This document shows positions 54,051 to 62,147 of a stretch of DNA of 64,000 bases, in pieces. Numbering within the stretch: the first letter of the stretch is position 1; each line of letters begins with the position of its first letter. Position numbers and translations under genes: made by a program. Below the pieces are notes generated by a model. The model ran no database searches and was not told the DNA's origin. It saw nothing but the letters and a program-made list of their open reading frames with translations. The stretch is from Rhodopirellula sp. P2. Its GTDB lineage: Bacteria; Planctomycetota; Planctomycetia; Pirellulales; Pirellulaceae. The stretch is from NCBI RefSeq assembly GCF_028768465.1, contig NZ_CP118225.1, forward strand, positions 1,593,001 through 1,657,000. Reading direction: 5' to 3'.

Positions 54051-56104
54051 GCCGTGGCACCTCCGACGGATGGGGAGGCTGGTTGGGCGGATTGCCGCGG
54101 CAAACACAGGATGGCTTCGCCGACCATCGCGATCAGCATCAAGATCAGGAACGCTCGCCAGACTTCATCGACCAAGGAATTGGACTCGCCCGCGGTTTGG
54201 TTGACGCGTTCCAACACCAAACCTTGAAAGAGGTCGTCGATTTGGGATTCTTCCAGTGTGTCGGTGGCGTCTTCTCCGGCGGATCGATTGATCGCGTTGA
54301 AGCGGTCACCATCGGCGTAGACCCCTGCGGTGAAAGCGTGTTCTGTTGAAAGCGAATCGTCCGGCCCTTGCAATCGTTTCCAACTCGCGGCTACTTCTGC
54401 ATCGACCGTTCCCGCATCCAAGCGACCTGTGTTGGCCAGCGACGCAGCACCGTCGACCAAGGCTCGCTGGATCATCACGTAAAGCACAACACCGTCCGAT
54501 GAAAGGGTCGAATCCTCTGCCGCCGGGGTCGTGCCACAAAAGTAAACGCCACCGCGAGGCGTGGGGACTCGGACCATCACCGGTTCGTCATTGGAGAGTT
54601 TGGCCAGCGGGGTGGTTTCACCGGACAGGGCCGCCAGACGATGCACCTTCAGTTTTCCAACCGGCAGGGACGCTCCCGCCAATGTCTTGCCGAGCAAGTC
54701 GGCTTCACCTCGCCAAGTCGCGATCGAGACGTCGTCTTTCAAGTCCGTCCAGGGAGAATACGACACGCCAAACAATTCCGCGTTGGGATCAGGATTGTCG
54801 GGCGGAAAGAAGATCACTCGGCCCCCGCGGTCCAGGAACGATTCCAAGCGTTTACGAAGTTCGGCGTTGGACGCGCCGGTGGGCAGTGGGGCTTGCCAAA
54901 GCAAGAGTGCGGTTTCATCCCAGGCGATCGATGGCACTTCGGCGGGCAGCAGGACTTCAGCGGAAGCCTCGATGTTTGGATCGGGAGTGATCTCGGCGGC
55001 CAATCGCAGCACGTTGGCAACGTCCTCGTTCGAGGACACCACCACGCTTTTTCGTGGCGGTGGTTCGTCAAAGACAAAGTAATACGTGTTGTCGGCGTTG
55101 TTCCCATCGGCGGGCAACGACACGTGACCCAGTCCGCTCACTTGTTCACGATCCAAGGGGACTCGCAAGTCCGTGAATTCACCCGAACCGGAATCAAGTG
55201 GCAGTTCAACAATCGATTCAGCTCCATCCAGATCCATGCGGATCGATGGCGCGGGTGCGTTCGCCGTGTCGCTGTTTTCAGAACCGCTTTGAAGTTTGCC
55301 CGACAGCATCAGCACACGTTCATCGCCTTCGGATCGCAGGACGATGTCGTCGATGCGGATCGCTCGGTTGGGTTGGTCCGTTCCCGCGACGGTCAACAGA
55401 CGGAACCGGACTCGGCGTCCGAATTGGGCGAGGGCTTCGCGAAGCGTGGGCCAACGTCCGTCTCGCGATTGCCAATCGTGTTCGCGAGCATCCGAGCAAA
55501 TCCAAACATCGGTTTGTCCCATCGAGTTGGCTTGGATGGTGTCGAGTGCCGCCAGCATCATCGCAGGGATGTCTGCCGATGCATCCGACGGGCCCGTTTG
55601 CGGGAGGTCCAGCAGTTCTTCGGGAGACGCCAGTTCTCGCGCGGGGGATGATTCGGCCGCCGCGACCGTGTTGCTGTCGATCAGCAGGACTCGGCCGGCA
55701 CCGAGTGTTTGCAATGTTTCAGCGATTTGAGCCACACCGGCTTGCAGTTTGGTTCGCGAGTCACCCGCCGCGTTGGCGTTCATCGAGGGCGATCGATCCA
55801 GCAGCACGATCGTGTTCGCGGACGAGCCGCCTGAGAGTGAGCCGACCAAACCGCCACCCAGCGAACCGCTGGCGAGTGGTCGTCCGATGGCAACGATCAA
55901 GGCCAACAGCACCAGGGTTCGCAAAGCCAGAATGGCCCACTGGCGAATGCGAGCGTAACCTCGATTCATTCGGTTTGCGGCCAGCAGGAACCTCATCGCG
56001 GCCCACTGCGTCGTTTGATAACGACGCTGGTTGATCAAGTGGATCAGGATCGGCAGCAAAGCGATCGGCAGGGCGAGCAGCATCCAAGGTTGGAGAAAGC
56101 TCAT
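54047..56104 (-). CDS. BatA-like VWA membrane protein
   Basis: 685 aa. The ATG at 56104 overlaps the DUF58 stop by 4 bases. The N-terminal BatA-type region is clear: a helix (PWMLLALPIALLPILIHLIN, 6-25), RRYQTTQWAAMRFLLAA, then a second helix (WAILALRTLVLLALIVAIGR, 56-75). The VWA domain begins at about residue 98 with MIDAS DRSPS (103-107). A later segment contains FLDRGGRVIFFPPDNPD, and the C-terminus is a membrane helix (AFLILMLIAMVGEAILCLP). BatA proteins work with MoxR ATPases and DUF58 proteins in envelope stress or the assembly of metalloenzymes and surface complexes. Confidence 0.92.
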   Translation of the reverse strand: MSFLQPWMLLALPIALLPILIHLINQRRYQTTQWAAMRFLLAANRMNRGYARIRQWAILALRTLVLLALIVAIGRPLASGSLGGGLVGSLSGGSSANTIVLLDRSPSMNANAAGDSRTKLQAGVAQIAETLQTLGAGRVLLIDSNTVAAAESSPARELASPEELLDLPQTGPSDASADIPAMMLAALDTIQANSMGQTDVWICSDAREHDWQSRDGRWPTLREALAQFGRRVRFRLLTVAGTDQPNRAIRIDDIVLRSEGDERVLMLSGKLQSGSENSDTANAPAPSIRMDLDGAESIVELPLDSGSGEFTDLRVPLDREQVSGLGHVSLPADGNNADNTYYFVFDEPPPRKSVVVSSNEDVANVLRLAAEITPDPNIEASAEVLLPAEVPSIAWDETALLLWQAPLPTGASNAELRKRLESFLDRGGRVIFFPPDNPDPNAELFGVSYSPWTDLKDDVSIATWRGEADLLGKTLAGASLPVGKLKVHRLAALSGETTPLAKLSNDEPVMVRVPTPRGGVYFCGTTPAAEDSTLSSDGVVLYVMIQRALVDGAASLANTGRLDAGTVDAEVAASWKRLQGPDDSLSTEHAFTAGVYADGDRFNAINRSAGEDATDTLEESQIDDLFQGLVLERVNQTAGESNSLVDEVWRAFLILMLIAMVGEAILCLPRQSAQPASPSVGGATA

Positions 56105-57012
56105 CGTCCCCCCTTTGCCATCGCACGTCGGGTCAAGAAGTTCGTCAGCACTTCGGGGTACGGTTGATCAATGCTGACGCGGTGGTAGTCGACGCCGGAG
56201 GACACCACGATCCGTTGCAGTTGATCCAAGTAACTTTGCAAGGCATCGTGATACCGATCCGCAATCTCGCTTGGTTCCGCGAAGATGGCCGTGCCTCCTT
56301 CCATGTCGAGGAAGCGGGTCGGCCGGGAAAATTCGAAGTTCAGTTCCATCGGATCGAGCAGATGGAACAGTGACAGATCGTGTTTGCGGAATCGCAAGTG
56401 TTCAAAGCAGCTTCGCAGTTGATCCGGATCGACGAAGAAGTCCGAGATCACGATCACCATCGCGGCTTGGCGGGTTGTCTCGGCCAATTCATGCAAGACA
56501 TCGGCGAGATGGGTTTCGCCTTGGCCGCGAGTTTCTTCGAGGGCATCGAAGATGGTTTTGAGGTGAGCCGGGTTGCGGCGTGGAGGCAGGTGACCGGTGA
56601 TGCCATTGCTGACACACGACAGTCCCACGGCGTCGCCCTGTTGCACGGCCAAGTAGCCAATCGCCGCGGCGATCCGACGAGCGTACTGCAATTTATTGAG
56701 TTCACCGGAGCCATATTCCATTGAGCCGCTGGTGTCCAAAACCAGTTGCAATCGCAGGTTGGTGTCCGCTTCGAACTCTTTGACGTAGTAGCGATCGCTG
56801 CGACCATGGGCTCGCCAGTCCAGTCGCCTGAGGTCATCGCCGGGCACGTACTTCCGGTACTCGGCGAACTCCACACTGGCGCCCCGCATGGGGCTGGTGT
56901 GCCGACCAGAAACATTGCCTCGCATTGGCCGGCGCGCAAACAAAGGCAACCCCGACAAGCCTGCCAAGACAGTCGGTTCCAGAAATTCGCGAGGAGTGTG
57001 TTGTTCGGACAA
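56101..57012 (-). CDS. DUF58 (VWA-like) protein
   Basis: 303 aa. The family motif YVPGDDLRRLDWRAHGR lies at 55-71, followed by KEFEAD and the MIDAS motif DTSGS (93-97). There is no signal peptide or membrane helix, as is usual for short DUF58 proteins. It is the first gene of the eight-gene overlapping operon and normally follows a MoxR gene directly. Here a 540-bp inverted-repeat cassette and a minisatellite lie between it and MoxR at 57708. Its own start may therefore depend on read-through or a new promoter. Confidence 0.93.
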   Translation of the reverse strand: MSEQHTPREFLEPTVLAGLSGLPLFARRPMRGNVSGRHTSPMRGASVEFAEYRKYVPGDDLRRLDWRAHGRSDRYYVKEFEADTNLRLQLVLDTSGSMEYGSGELNKLQYARRIAAAIGYLAVQQGDAVGLSCVSNGITGHLPPRRNPAHLKTIFDALEETRGQGETHLADVLHELAETTRQAAMVIVISDFFVDPDQLRSCFEHLRFRKHDLSLFHLLDPMELNFEFSRPTRFLDMEGGTAIFAEPSEIADRYHDALQSYLDQLQRIVVSSGVDYHRVSIDQPYPEVLTNFLTRRAMAKGGR

Positions 57013-57024
57013 AGCGTTGGAAGT

Positions 57025-57115
57025 GAGTTGCGAGTTGCGAGTTGCGAGTTGCGAGTTGCTAGAGGCTAGAGGCTAGAGGCTAGAGGCTAGAGGCTAGAGG
57101 CTAGAAGCTAGAAGC
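57025..57115. repeat. Two adjoining 7-bp minisatellites
   Basis: GAGTTGC is repeated five times (57025-57059), directly followed by TAGAGGC six times and its variant TAGAAGC twice (57060-57115). It lies between the DUF58 start and the inverted-repeat cassette. Being seven bases long, changes in copy number would alter spacing and, if translated, the frame. Confidence 0.95.
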
Positions 57116-57135
57116 TAAGAGTTGTCTCCCCCAAG

Positions 57136-57198
57136 GAGCGAAGCGACGCGTCGTCCCCTCTCCCCCGGCTTCCGGGGGAGAGGGCAAGGGTGAGGGGG
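57136..57198. repeat. Left inverted repeat of the DUF559 cassette
   Basis: About 63 bases. It contains an internal hairpin CTCTCCCCCGG-CTT-CCGGGGGAGAG and the tail GGCAAGGGTGAGGGGG. Its inner 46 bases are exactly inverted at 57612-57675; the outer part (GAGCG.AGCGACGCG) differs by a few bases and one indel. Confidence 0.9.
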
Positions 57199-57215
57199 CA
57201 GATTCCAAAACACCA

Positions 57216-57584
57216 TCATTCATGACTTTTCCATTCCTCCCCCATCGCCCGCAGAATCGCGACACCAACCGCTTCAGTGTTCTCCAAGACATCTGTGTTT
57301 CGAAAACGAATCACGGTCCATCCTTCGCGGTTCAATCGAGCTGTTCGGTTCATGTCTTGTTGCTCTTGATGTTCGTGGTAGTCGCCATCGAGTTCAACGA
57401 TCAATCGTTTCTCGACGCAGGCGAAGTCAGCGATGAAAGGCGGGATTGGAAACTGGCGTCGGAATTTGTGTCCGTTGAGTCGACGGTTGCGGAGGAGTGT
57501 CCAGACGAGTGATTCGGGCTTGGTTTGGTGGGTGCGAAGTTCGCGTGCGTTTTGGGTGAATTGAGGTGGTTGGCGGATTGGCAT
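57216..57584 (-). CDS. DUF559 family endonuclease-like protein
   Basis: 122 aa from the ATG at 57584, the usual size for DUF559; upstream in-frame codons read the inverted repeat. Motifs: ARELRTHQTKPESLVW (Glu 24), LNGHKFRRQFPI, FIADFACVEKRLIVELDGDYHEHQ (Asp 53, Glu 64, Asp 66) and GWTVIRFRNTDVL. The layout matches Vsr-like/PD-(D/E)xK nucleases, but activity is not established for the family. It lies wholly inside the cassette bounded by the repeats at 57136-57198 and 57612-57675 and separates MoxR from DUF58, so it looks like an insertion. Confidence 0.88.
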   Translation of the reverse strand: MPIRQPPQFTQNARELRTHQTKPESLVWTLLRNRRLNGHKFRRQFPIPPFIADFACVEKRLIVELDGDYHEHQEQQDMNRTARLNREGWTVIRFRNTDVLENTEAVGVAILRAMGEEWKSHE

Positions 57585-57611
57585 GGTTGGCTTTGAGACT
57601 TGGGTTGGATT

Positions 57612-57675
57612 CCCCCTCACCCTTGCCCTCTCCCCCGGAAGCCGGGGGAGAGGGGACATCGCGTCGCTGACGCTC
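57612..57675. repeat. Right inverted repeat of the DUF559 cassette
   Basis: Inverted copy of 57136-57198, with the inner 46 bases identical. It lies 32 bases from the MoxR stop. No target-site duplication was recognised at the outer ends. Confidence 0.9.
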
Positions 57676-57707
57676 CCTCTTTTTTACTAACAGCTAACAG
57701 CTACTAC

Positions 57708-58748
57708 CTAGCCTTCCTCCTCGAGCAATCGGGCGACGATGTCTCGAGCGGACATGCCTTCGGCTTGGGCGGCGAAGGTGGTGATCAGTCGGTGAGTCAG
57801 CACGGGCTGAGCCACCGCGCGAACGTCTTCGGTGCGGACCATGTACGAACCTTCCAAGGCGGCGTGAGACTTGGCGCCCAAGATCAAATCCTGAACCGCT
57901 CGTGGACCAGCACCCCAGGACACCAAGGGCAGCAACCAGGACGGCGCGGTTCCGCCGGCCGGTCGAGTCTTGCGGACCAATTGGGCGGCTTCCGTGTAGA
58001 TGTGATCGGGCACCGGGATACGCCGCACCAAGTCTTGATTGGCGATGATGTTTTCTGCCGTCATCAAGTGCTGGAGTTCAGGCAGGCGTCCGCCGGTGGT
58101 CGTGCGCGCGATCGCGATCTCTTCTTCTTCGGATGGGTAGTCCAGTTCGATCAAGGCCATGAAGCGATCCAGTTGAGCTTCCGGCAACGGGTACGTGCCC
58201 TCTTGTTCGACTGGGTTCTGAGTTGCGAGCACCATGAACGGTGGGGGCAAGTCAAAGCCTTTGCCAACGACTGTGATGCGTTGCTCTTGCATCGCTTCCA
58301 GCATCGCGGCCTGGGTCTTGGGTGGTGCTCGGTTGATTTCGTCGGCCAGCACGATGTTGGCGAACACGGGACCGTGAGCAAATTGGAACTCGCGACGCCC
58401 GTCGCCGTTGTCTTGCAAGATGTCGGTGCCGGTGATGTCCATGGGCATCAAGTCCGGTGTGAACTGAATGCGACTGAACTGCAGCGACATCGTTTCGGCG
58501 AGCTTGCTGACCAGCAGTGTCTTGGCGAGTCCCGGGACACCCATCAGCAAAGCGTGCCGCCGGGCAAACAGACACACCAACAACAAGTCGACCGTCTCGC
58601 GTTGGCCAACGATCACACGAGCCAACTCGTCTCGGAGTTGCTGGGTCAACCGTCCGAGGCGATCGACCGCTTGGACATCGTCATCGCTCAGCGATGGTTC
58701 GGTCACCGAGGAAGCGGATGAAGGATTGGAGACCGCCGAATGCGACAT
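57708..58748 (-). CDS. MoxR family AAA+ ATPase
   Basis: 346 aa. Walker A-like loop GVPGLAKT at 70-77, Walker B VLADEIN near 135, then RAPPKTQAAMLEAMQEQRIT, sensor motif LATQNPVEQEGTYPLPEAQL and the sensor-2 region (GAGPRAVQDLILGAKSHA). MoxR ATPases are cytoplasmic chaperones that act on VWA partners such as DUF58 and BatA proteins, present just downstream at 54047-57012. The N-terminus has a Ser-rich tail before QAVDRLGRLTQQLRDELARV. A candidate promoter is near 58790-58820. Confidence 0.95.
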   Translation of the reverse strand: MSHSAVSNPSSASSVTEPSLSDDDVQAVDRLGRLTQQLRDELARVIVGQRETVDLLLVCLFARRHALLMGVPGLAKTLLVSKLAETMSLQFSRIQFTPDLMPMDITGTDILQDNGDGRREFQFAHGPVFANIVLADEINRAPPKTQAAMLEAMQEQRITVVGKGFDLPPPFMVLATQNPVEQEGTYPLPEAQLDRFMALIELDYPSEEEEIAIARTTTGGRLPELQHLMTAENIIANQDLVRRIPVPDHIYTEAAQLVRKTRPAGGTAPSWLLPLVSWGAGPRAVQDLILGAKSHAALEGSYMVRTEDVRAVAQPVLTHRLITTFAAQAEGMSARDIVARLLEEEG

Positions 58749-58790
58749 CTGTTATTTCCCGTCGTGAACATGGTTGAAACCAGCGGTGTA

Positions 58791-58821
58791 CTATAACCCC
58801 CTTTGGGGGATCGAAGCAAAG
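58791..58821 (-). promoter_or_regulatory. Candidate MoxR promoter with GC palindrome
   Basis: On the minus strand, TTGCTT and TATAGT are separated by about 19 bases that hold the palindrome CCCCC-AAA-GGGGG, about 45 bases upstream of the MoxR start at 58748. The spacing is slightly long and the -35 weak. The palindrome could be an operator or an unrelated hairpin. Confidence 0.3.
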
Positions 58822-58925
58822 TGATGGTGGGAAGTTTGGTCCGGTTTCGCAGCGTCGAAAGGCCGGAAGCCGCCGTGCGCCTATGAGTTTGGAAAATCAA
58901 GTTTTTTGACACGAGGGGATCGAAG

Positions 58926-59922
58926 ATGCGGGACACTGTTTGCAAAGGCCGCGGAAAACAGCGGCAAAATGGATTTGGCGGGCACTCGAAGTGGCTGGGG
59001 ATGATCCTGGTGCTCGCCGCGACGGCGGTGCCGGGCGGTTCCTCGAAAACTCATGCACAAGACGCTCTTCGCGCGGTGGTGCAGACCGACTTGTTGGCGG
59101 AGTCGGCGCCCGTCGAGAAGGTCGGTGGGCGATATGTCCCCGATGATGCGGCAGGCAACAGAAGCGTATGCCGAGCGAGTCTCAGCCTTAGTGAAGGAGG
59201 CGATTCAGCCAATTCGCGAGGGCACGGATCTGACCATCGCGGTGGAGTCGCAGATGGGAATCGCATCGACCGGCGTGTTGGTGGGGTTGTTGCTGCCGGC
59301 TGTGCAAGCTGCCAGACAAGCGGCGCGTCGGATGCAGTCATCCAACAACATCAAGCAGATCATGTTGGCGATGCACAATCACCACGCCGCTTTTAGCGAA
59401 CTGCCTCTCTCTGCCATCGTGGATGACGATGGGAATCCGTTGCTGAGTTGGCGAGTGGCTTTGTTGCCCTTCCATGACGAGAATGAGCTGTACCAGCAAT
59501 TCCGATTGGACGAACCCTGGGACAGCGAGCACAACCTTCCCTTGGCTCAGCAGATCCCTTCGGTCTATCAGCCGCCCGGCGTGCTCGTCCCGCCTGGGCA
59601 CACGATCTACCAAGCCGTCGTCGGCGACACGATTGGTCTGAAACCGAGGCAGCGAACTGGGTTTCGGGAATTCTTGGACGGACTTTCGAATTCCGTTTTG
59701 GTTTTGGAAACGAATGCGGAGCAAGCCGTTGTCTGGACCAAGCCGGAGGACATTGCGATTGACCTGGACGATCCGCTGAACGGGCTGGGGCAGGCTTGGC
59801 AGGGAGGGTTTCACGTCGGCATGGGTGACGGCGCCGTGAAGTTCATCTCCGAGGCGATCGACCCAGACCTCTTTCGGAAGCTCCTGACGCGAGCCGGGCG
59901 CGAACCGGTTGATATCCCTTAA
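58926..59922 (+). pseudogene. DUF1559-like gene, signal-peptide type, frameshifted
   Basis: The ATG at 58926 has GAGGGG 7 bases upstream and encodes a signal peptide (WLGMILVLAATAVPGGSSKT, cleaved near AQ/DALRAV). The frame breaks at a CCCC run at 59138-59141. Removing one C joins GGRYVP to MMRQATEAYAERVSALVKEA, and the DUF1559 body continues to 59922 (VLVGLLLPAVQAARQAARRM, NNIKQIMLAMHNHH, GGFHVGMGDGAVKFI). Unlike typical DUF1559 proteins it has no GFTLVELL prepilin signal; about 90 residues precede the GLLLPAVQ motif. It is either a broken gene or has a sequencing error in the C run. The downstream part alone could start near 59053. Confidence 0.7.
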
Positions 59923-59987
59923 AGATACGGGATATGGCTGGCGGCTTAGCAACGCACGATCAAATGCTGTTGGTGCAATTGCTCTCC

Positions 59988-60053
59988 GTAGCGAAAGTCG
60001 TCAAGACTTTCGGTTTTTCCGCTACCGACAAAACTCTTGACGAGTTTCGCTAC
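59988..60053. repeat. Two-armed palindromic repeat, copy b
   Basis: Same layout as copy a at 25594: GTAGCGAAAGTCGTCAAGAC-type left arm and CTCTTGACGAGTTTCGCTAC right arm, with a short T-rich spacer. It lies between the convergent DUF1559-like and serine dehydratase genes and could act as a two-way terminator. Confidence 0.8.
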
Positions 60054-60083
60054 CCGGAAACCAAGCTGTAACAGACCACTGGC

Positions 60084-61724
60084 TCAAGTCGCAGTGGGCA
60101 CCTTGGCGTCCAATTGAATGGGAGCCGCTCCGCCGCTGCATCCACATCCGCTGCCGCATTGTTGCAGTCGCTTTTCGATCTGCAGGGATGTTGGCGTGGT
60201 GGCCAAGCCGCCCAGGGCGGTGCAGCGATGTTCACGCGGCATCCGTTCGGAGACTCGGCGAGCCGCGTCGATGGTTTCGTCCAGTGGGATGACGGGATCG
60301 AATCCAGCCAAGCACATGTTGGCACAGGAGATCGCGTTGCTGGCCGCGATCACGTTCTTGCCCAAGCAGGGGACTTCCACACGGTTGGCAACCGGATCGC
60401 AGATCAGGCCCAACATGTTTTGCAGAGCCATCGATGCGGCGCCGGTGGCTTGCGTGGTTGTTCCACCCGCCATCGTGACCAGTGCTGCCGCGGACATCGC
60501 TGCGGCCGAGCCACCTTCGGCTTGGCATCCACCGACTTCGGCAGCGAAGCTCCAGGCGGTCGCGATGAACACGCCGATCAAACCGGCCGCCAGAAACGCT
60601 TTGGCGATTTCTTCGTCGGAGAGTGACAAGGACTCGCCCATCGCCAAGCAAGTCGCTGGCAGTGCCGCGCAGGCTCCCGCAGTGGGAGCGGCAATGATGA
60701 CGCCCATCGAGCTTTTCACTTCCATCATGGCGGTCGTGTAAAGCACGATTTGGTTCAGCGCACCCGCGTCGAGCAACTGACCGGACTGCAACTTGTCGCG
60801 AAAACCGCCGGACTGGTATCCGAGCACTCGGTCGGCGTACTCGGTTCCGTTCAGACCGGACTCAATGCTGGTGCGGGCGATCTGAACGATCTTGATCATG
60901 CGATCCAGGACTTCGCGTTCGGTCAAGCCGCCACGCTGCGTTTCGTATTCAACCGCCCATTTCCAAAGTGGCTTGGAATCCACCTCGGCTAGCGATGTCA
61001 GCGTGCTGCAATCTTGAAAGGGGAGCTTTGCCTGGGGACGCGAGCGGATGGGAAGCACGGGGGCCAGCCGAACGATCGGCTCGGAGCTTTCCCATGGAAG
61101 TGATCTTTGTAGCGTCGCGGATTCCAAGCGTTGGCTGGATTGAATCTGCAGCATCACATTTTGATCGGATGTCCGTACATGGACATGGTCAGCCAGCAGT
61201 TCTTTCGCCAGCGACTCACAATCCAGGGCTTGGATGGTGTCGTCGCAGGCGGGAGCATTGAGGCGAACCAAGGTCTCGTCAAAGCCGCCGTCCATGCGGA
61301 CCTCGAAGTCATCGATGGAGGTGACCTCAATCATGCCCCCACCGGTCGAGATCGCGATCAACGTGTGCGACTCTTGTTCGCCGCAAACCGTCAGGCGGTA
61401 AGTGTTCGGGTGAGCGTCGCCGAAGTCGCCGTATTCGAATTCAAAGGCGATGCCATTGTCGATCAAGTGTTGGCGAGAGTTGGGCAGGCGTTCGTCGTGG
61501 GCTTCCCATCCCAGCAGCCCGCCGAACAGCCCCATGTCGGATCCTTGGCTGGTGTGGGTCGCGGGTAGCGATCCGGATTCGTCGAACTGGATCAGCACAT
61601 GCTGGAGGTCGCCCCCCACCAAATCACGGGCCAGACGCCCAATTCGAAGTGCCGCGGCGCAGTGCGAACTGCTGGGGCCACGCATCACCGGGCCGATGAC
61701 GTCATTGAAGATGCTGACGGTCAT
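60084..61724 (-). CDS. sdaA: L-serine ammonia-lyase (Fe-S L-serine dehydratase), fused beta-alpha type
   Basis: 546 aa from the ATG at 61724; a TTG at 61745 is less likely. The beta domain begins with SIFNDVIGPVMRGPSSSHCA, where family members have GPSSSHT. The alpha domain has GGLTEREVLDRM, SSMGVIIAAPTAGACAALPA, AAEVGGCQAEGGSAAAMSAA, ICDPVANRVEVPCLGKN and ANMCLAGFDPVIPLDETIDA, with the cysteines expected to bind the 4Fe-4S cluster. It converts L-serine to pyruvate and ammonia in the cytoplasm. An unusual tail with CGSGCGCSGG adds four cysteines after the normal end. Single-gene unit; no amino-acid transporter nearby. Confidence 0.95.
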   Translation of the reverse strand: MTVSIFNDVIGPVMRGPSSSHCAAALRIGRLARDLVGGDLQHVLIQFDESGSLPATHTSQGSDMGLFGGLLGWEAHDERLPNSRQHLIDNGIAFEFEYGDFGDAHPNTYRLTVCGEQESHTLIAISTGGGMIEVTSIDDFEVRMDGGFDETLVRLNAPACDDTIQALDCESLAKELLADHVHVRTSDQNVMLQIQSSQRLESATLQRSLPWESSEPIVRLAPVLPIRSRPQAKLPFQDCSTLTSLAEVDSKPLWKWAVEYETQRGGLTEREVLDRMIKIVQIARTSIESGLNGTEYADRVLGYQSGGFRDKLQSGQLLDAGALNQIVLYTTAMMEVKSSMGVIIAAPTAGACAALPATCLAMGESLSLSDEEIAKAFLAAGLIGVFIATAWSFAAEVGGCQAEGGSAAAMSAAALVTMAGGTTTQATGAASMALQNMLGLICDPVANRVEVPCLGKNVIAASNAISCANMCLAGFDPVIPLDETIDAARRVSERMPREHRCTALGGLATTPTSLQIEKRLQQCGSGCGCSGGAAPIQLDAKVPTAT

Positions 61725-62147
61725 GGGGTCGCTCAACTGCAGCAAGAGAGGAGAAGGAAGAAGCGAAGACTCTGACTCAATTGACTTGCTGCGTCAAATT
61801 AATCATGGAAAACCGAACGCGGAAGGAAGCTAGTTCGCCCTAACGGATGGATTCGGGGAGTCGTCGGCGTTGTGCGTTTGGTTCCATCCTGAAACGTCTG
61901 GTTGTGTAGCGAAACTCGTCAAGAGTTTCGGCTGGCTCAAAAAACTCTCCATTCCGCCGTGGCCATTGATCACGGCGGGATGGAAACTCGCGAAACCATA
62001 GTGCGTCACAACCCCAGACGTTGAAGCAGGTACGCAGGTGTCATCGGGTATGTGAGCCGTTTGGCGTTAGCCACGGTTCCCACGCAAAACCGGGGTGAAC
62101 GCCCAAGCGGCTCACATGATTGTGCCTGCTCGTTCCTGCCGACCTAC
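61725..62147. other. Intergenic region with half of the palindromic repeat
   Basis: About 420 bases, no gene seen. A single arm of the two-armed repeat (GTAGCGAAACTCGTCAAGAG, then TTTCG) lies at 61906-61930. The likely serine dehydratase promoter is close to 61750-61830. Another imperfect inverted pair (AGCCGTTTGGCGTT / AACGCCCAAGCGGCT) lies at 62047-62115, near the stop of the next gene, and may be its terminator. Confidence 0.5.

Noticed and set aside
57216-57659. Longer DUF559 start at 57659
   Set aside because: The extra residues read the inverted repeat; the ATG at 57584 gives the normal family length.
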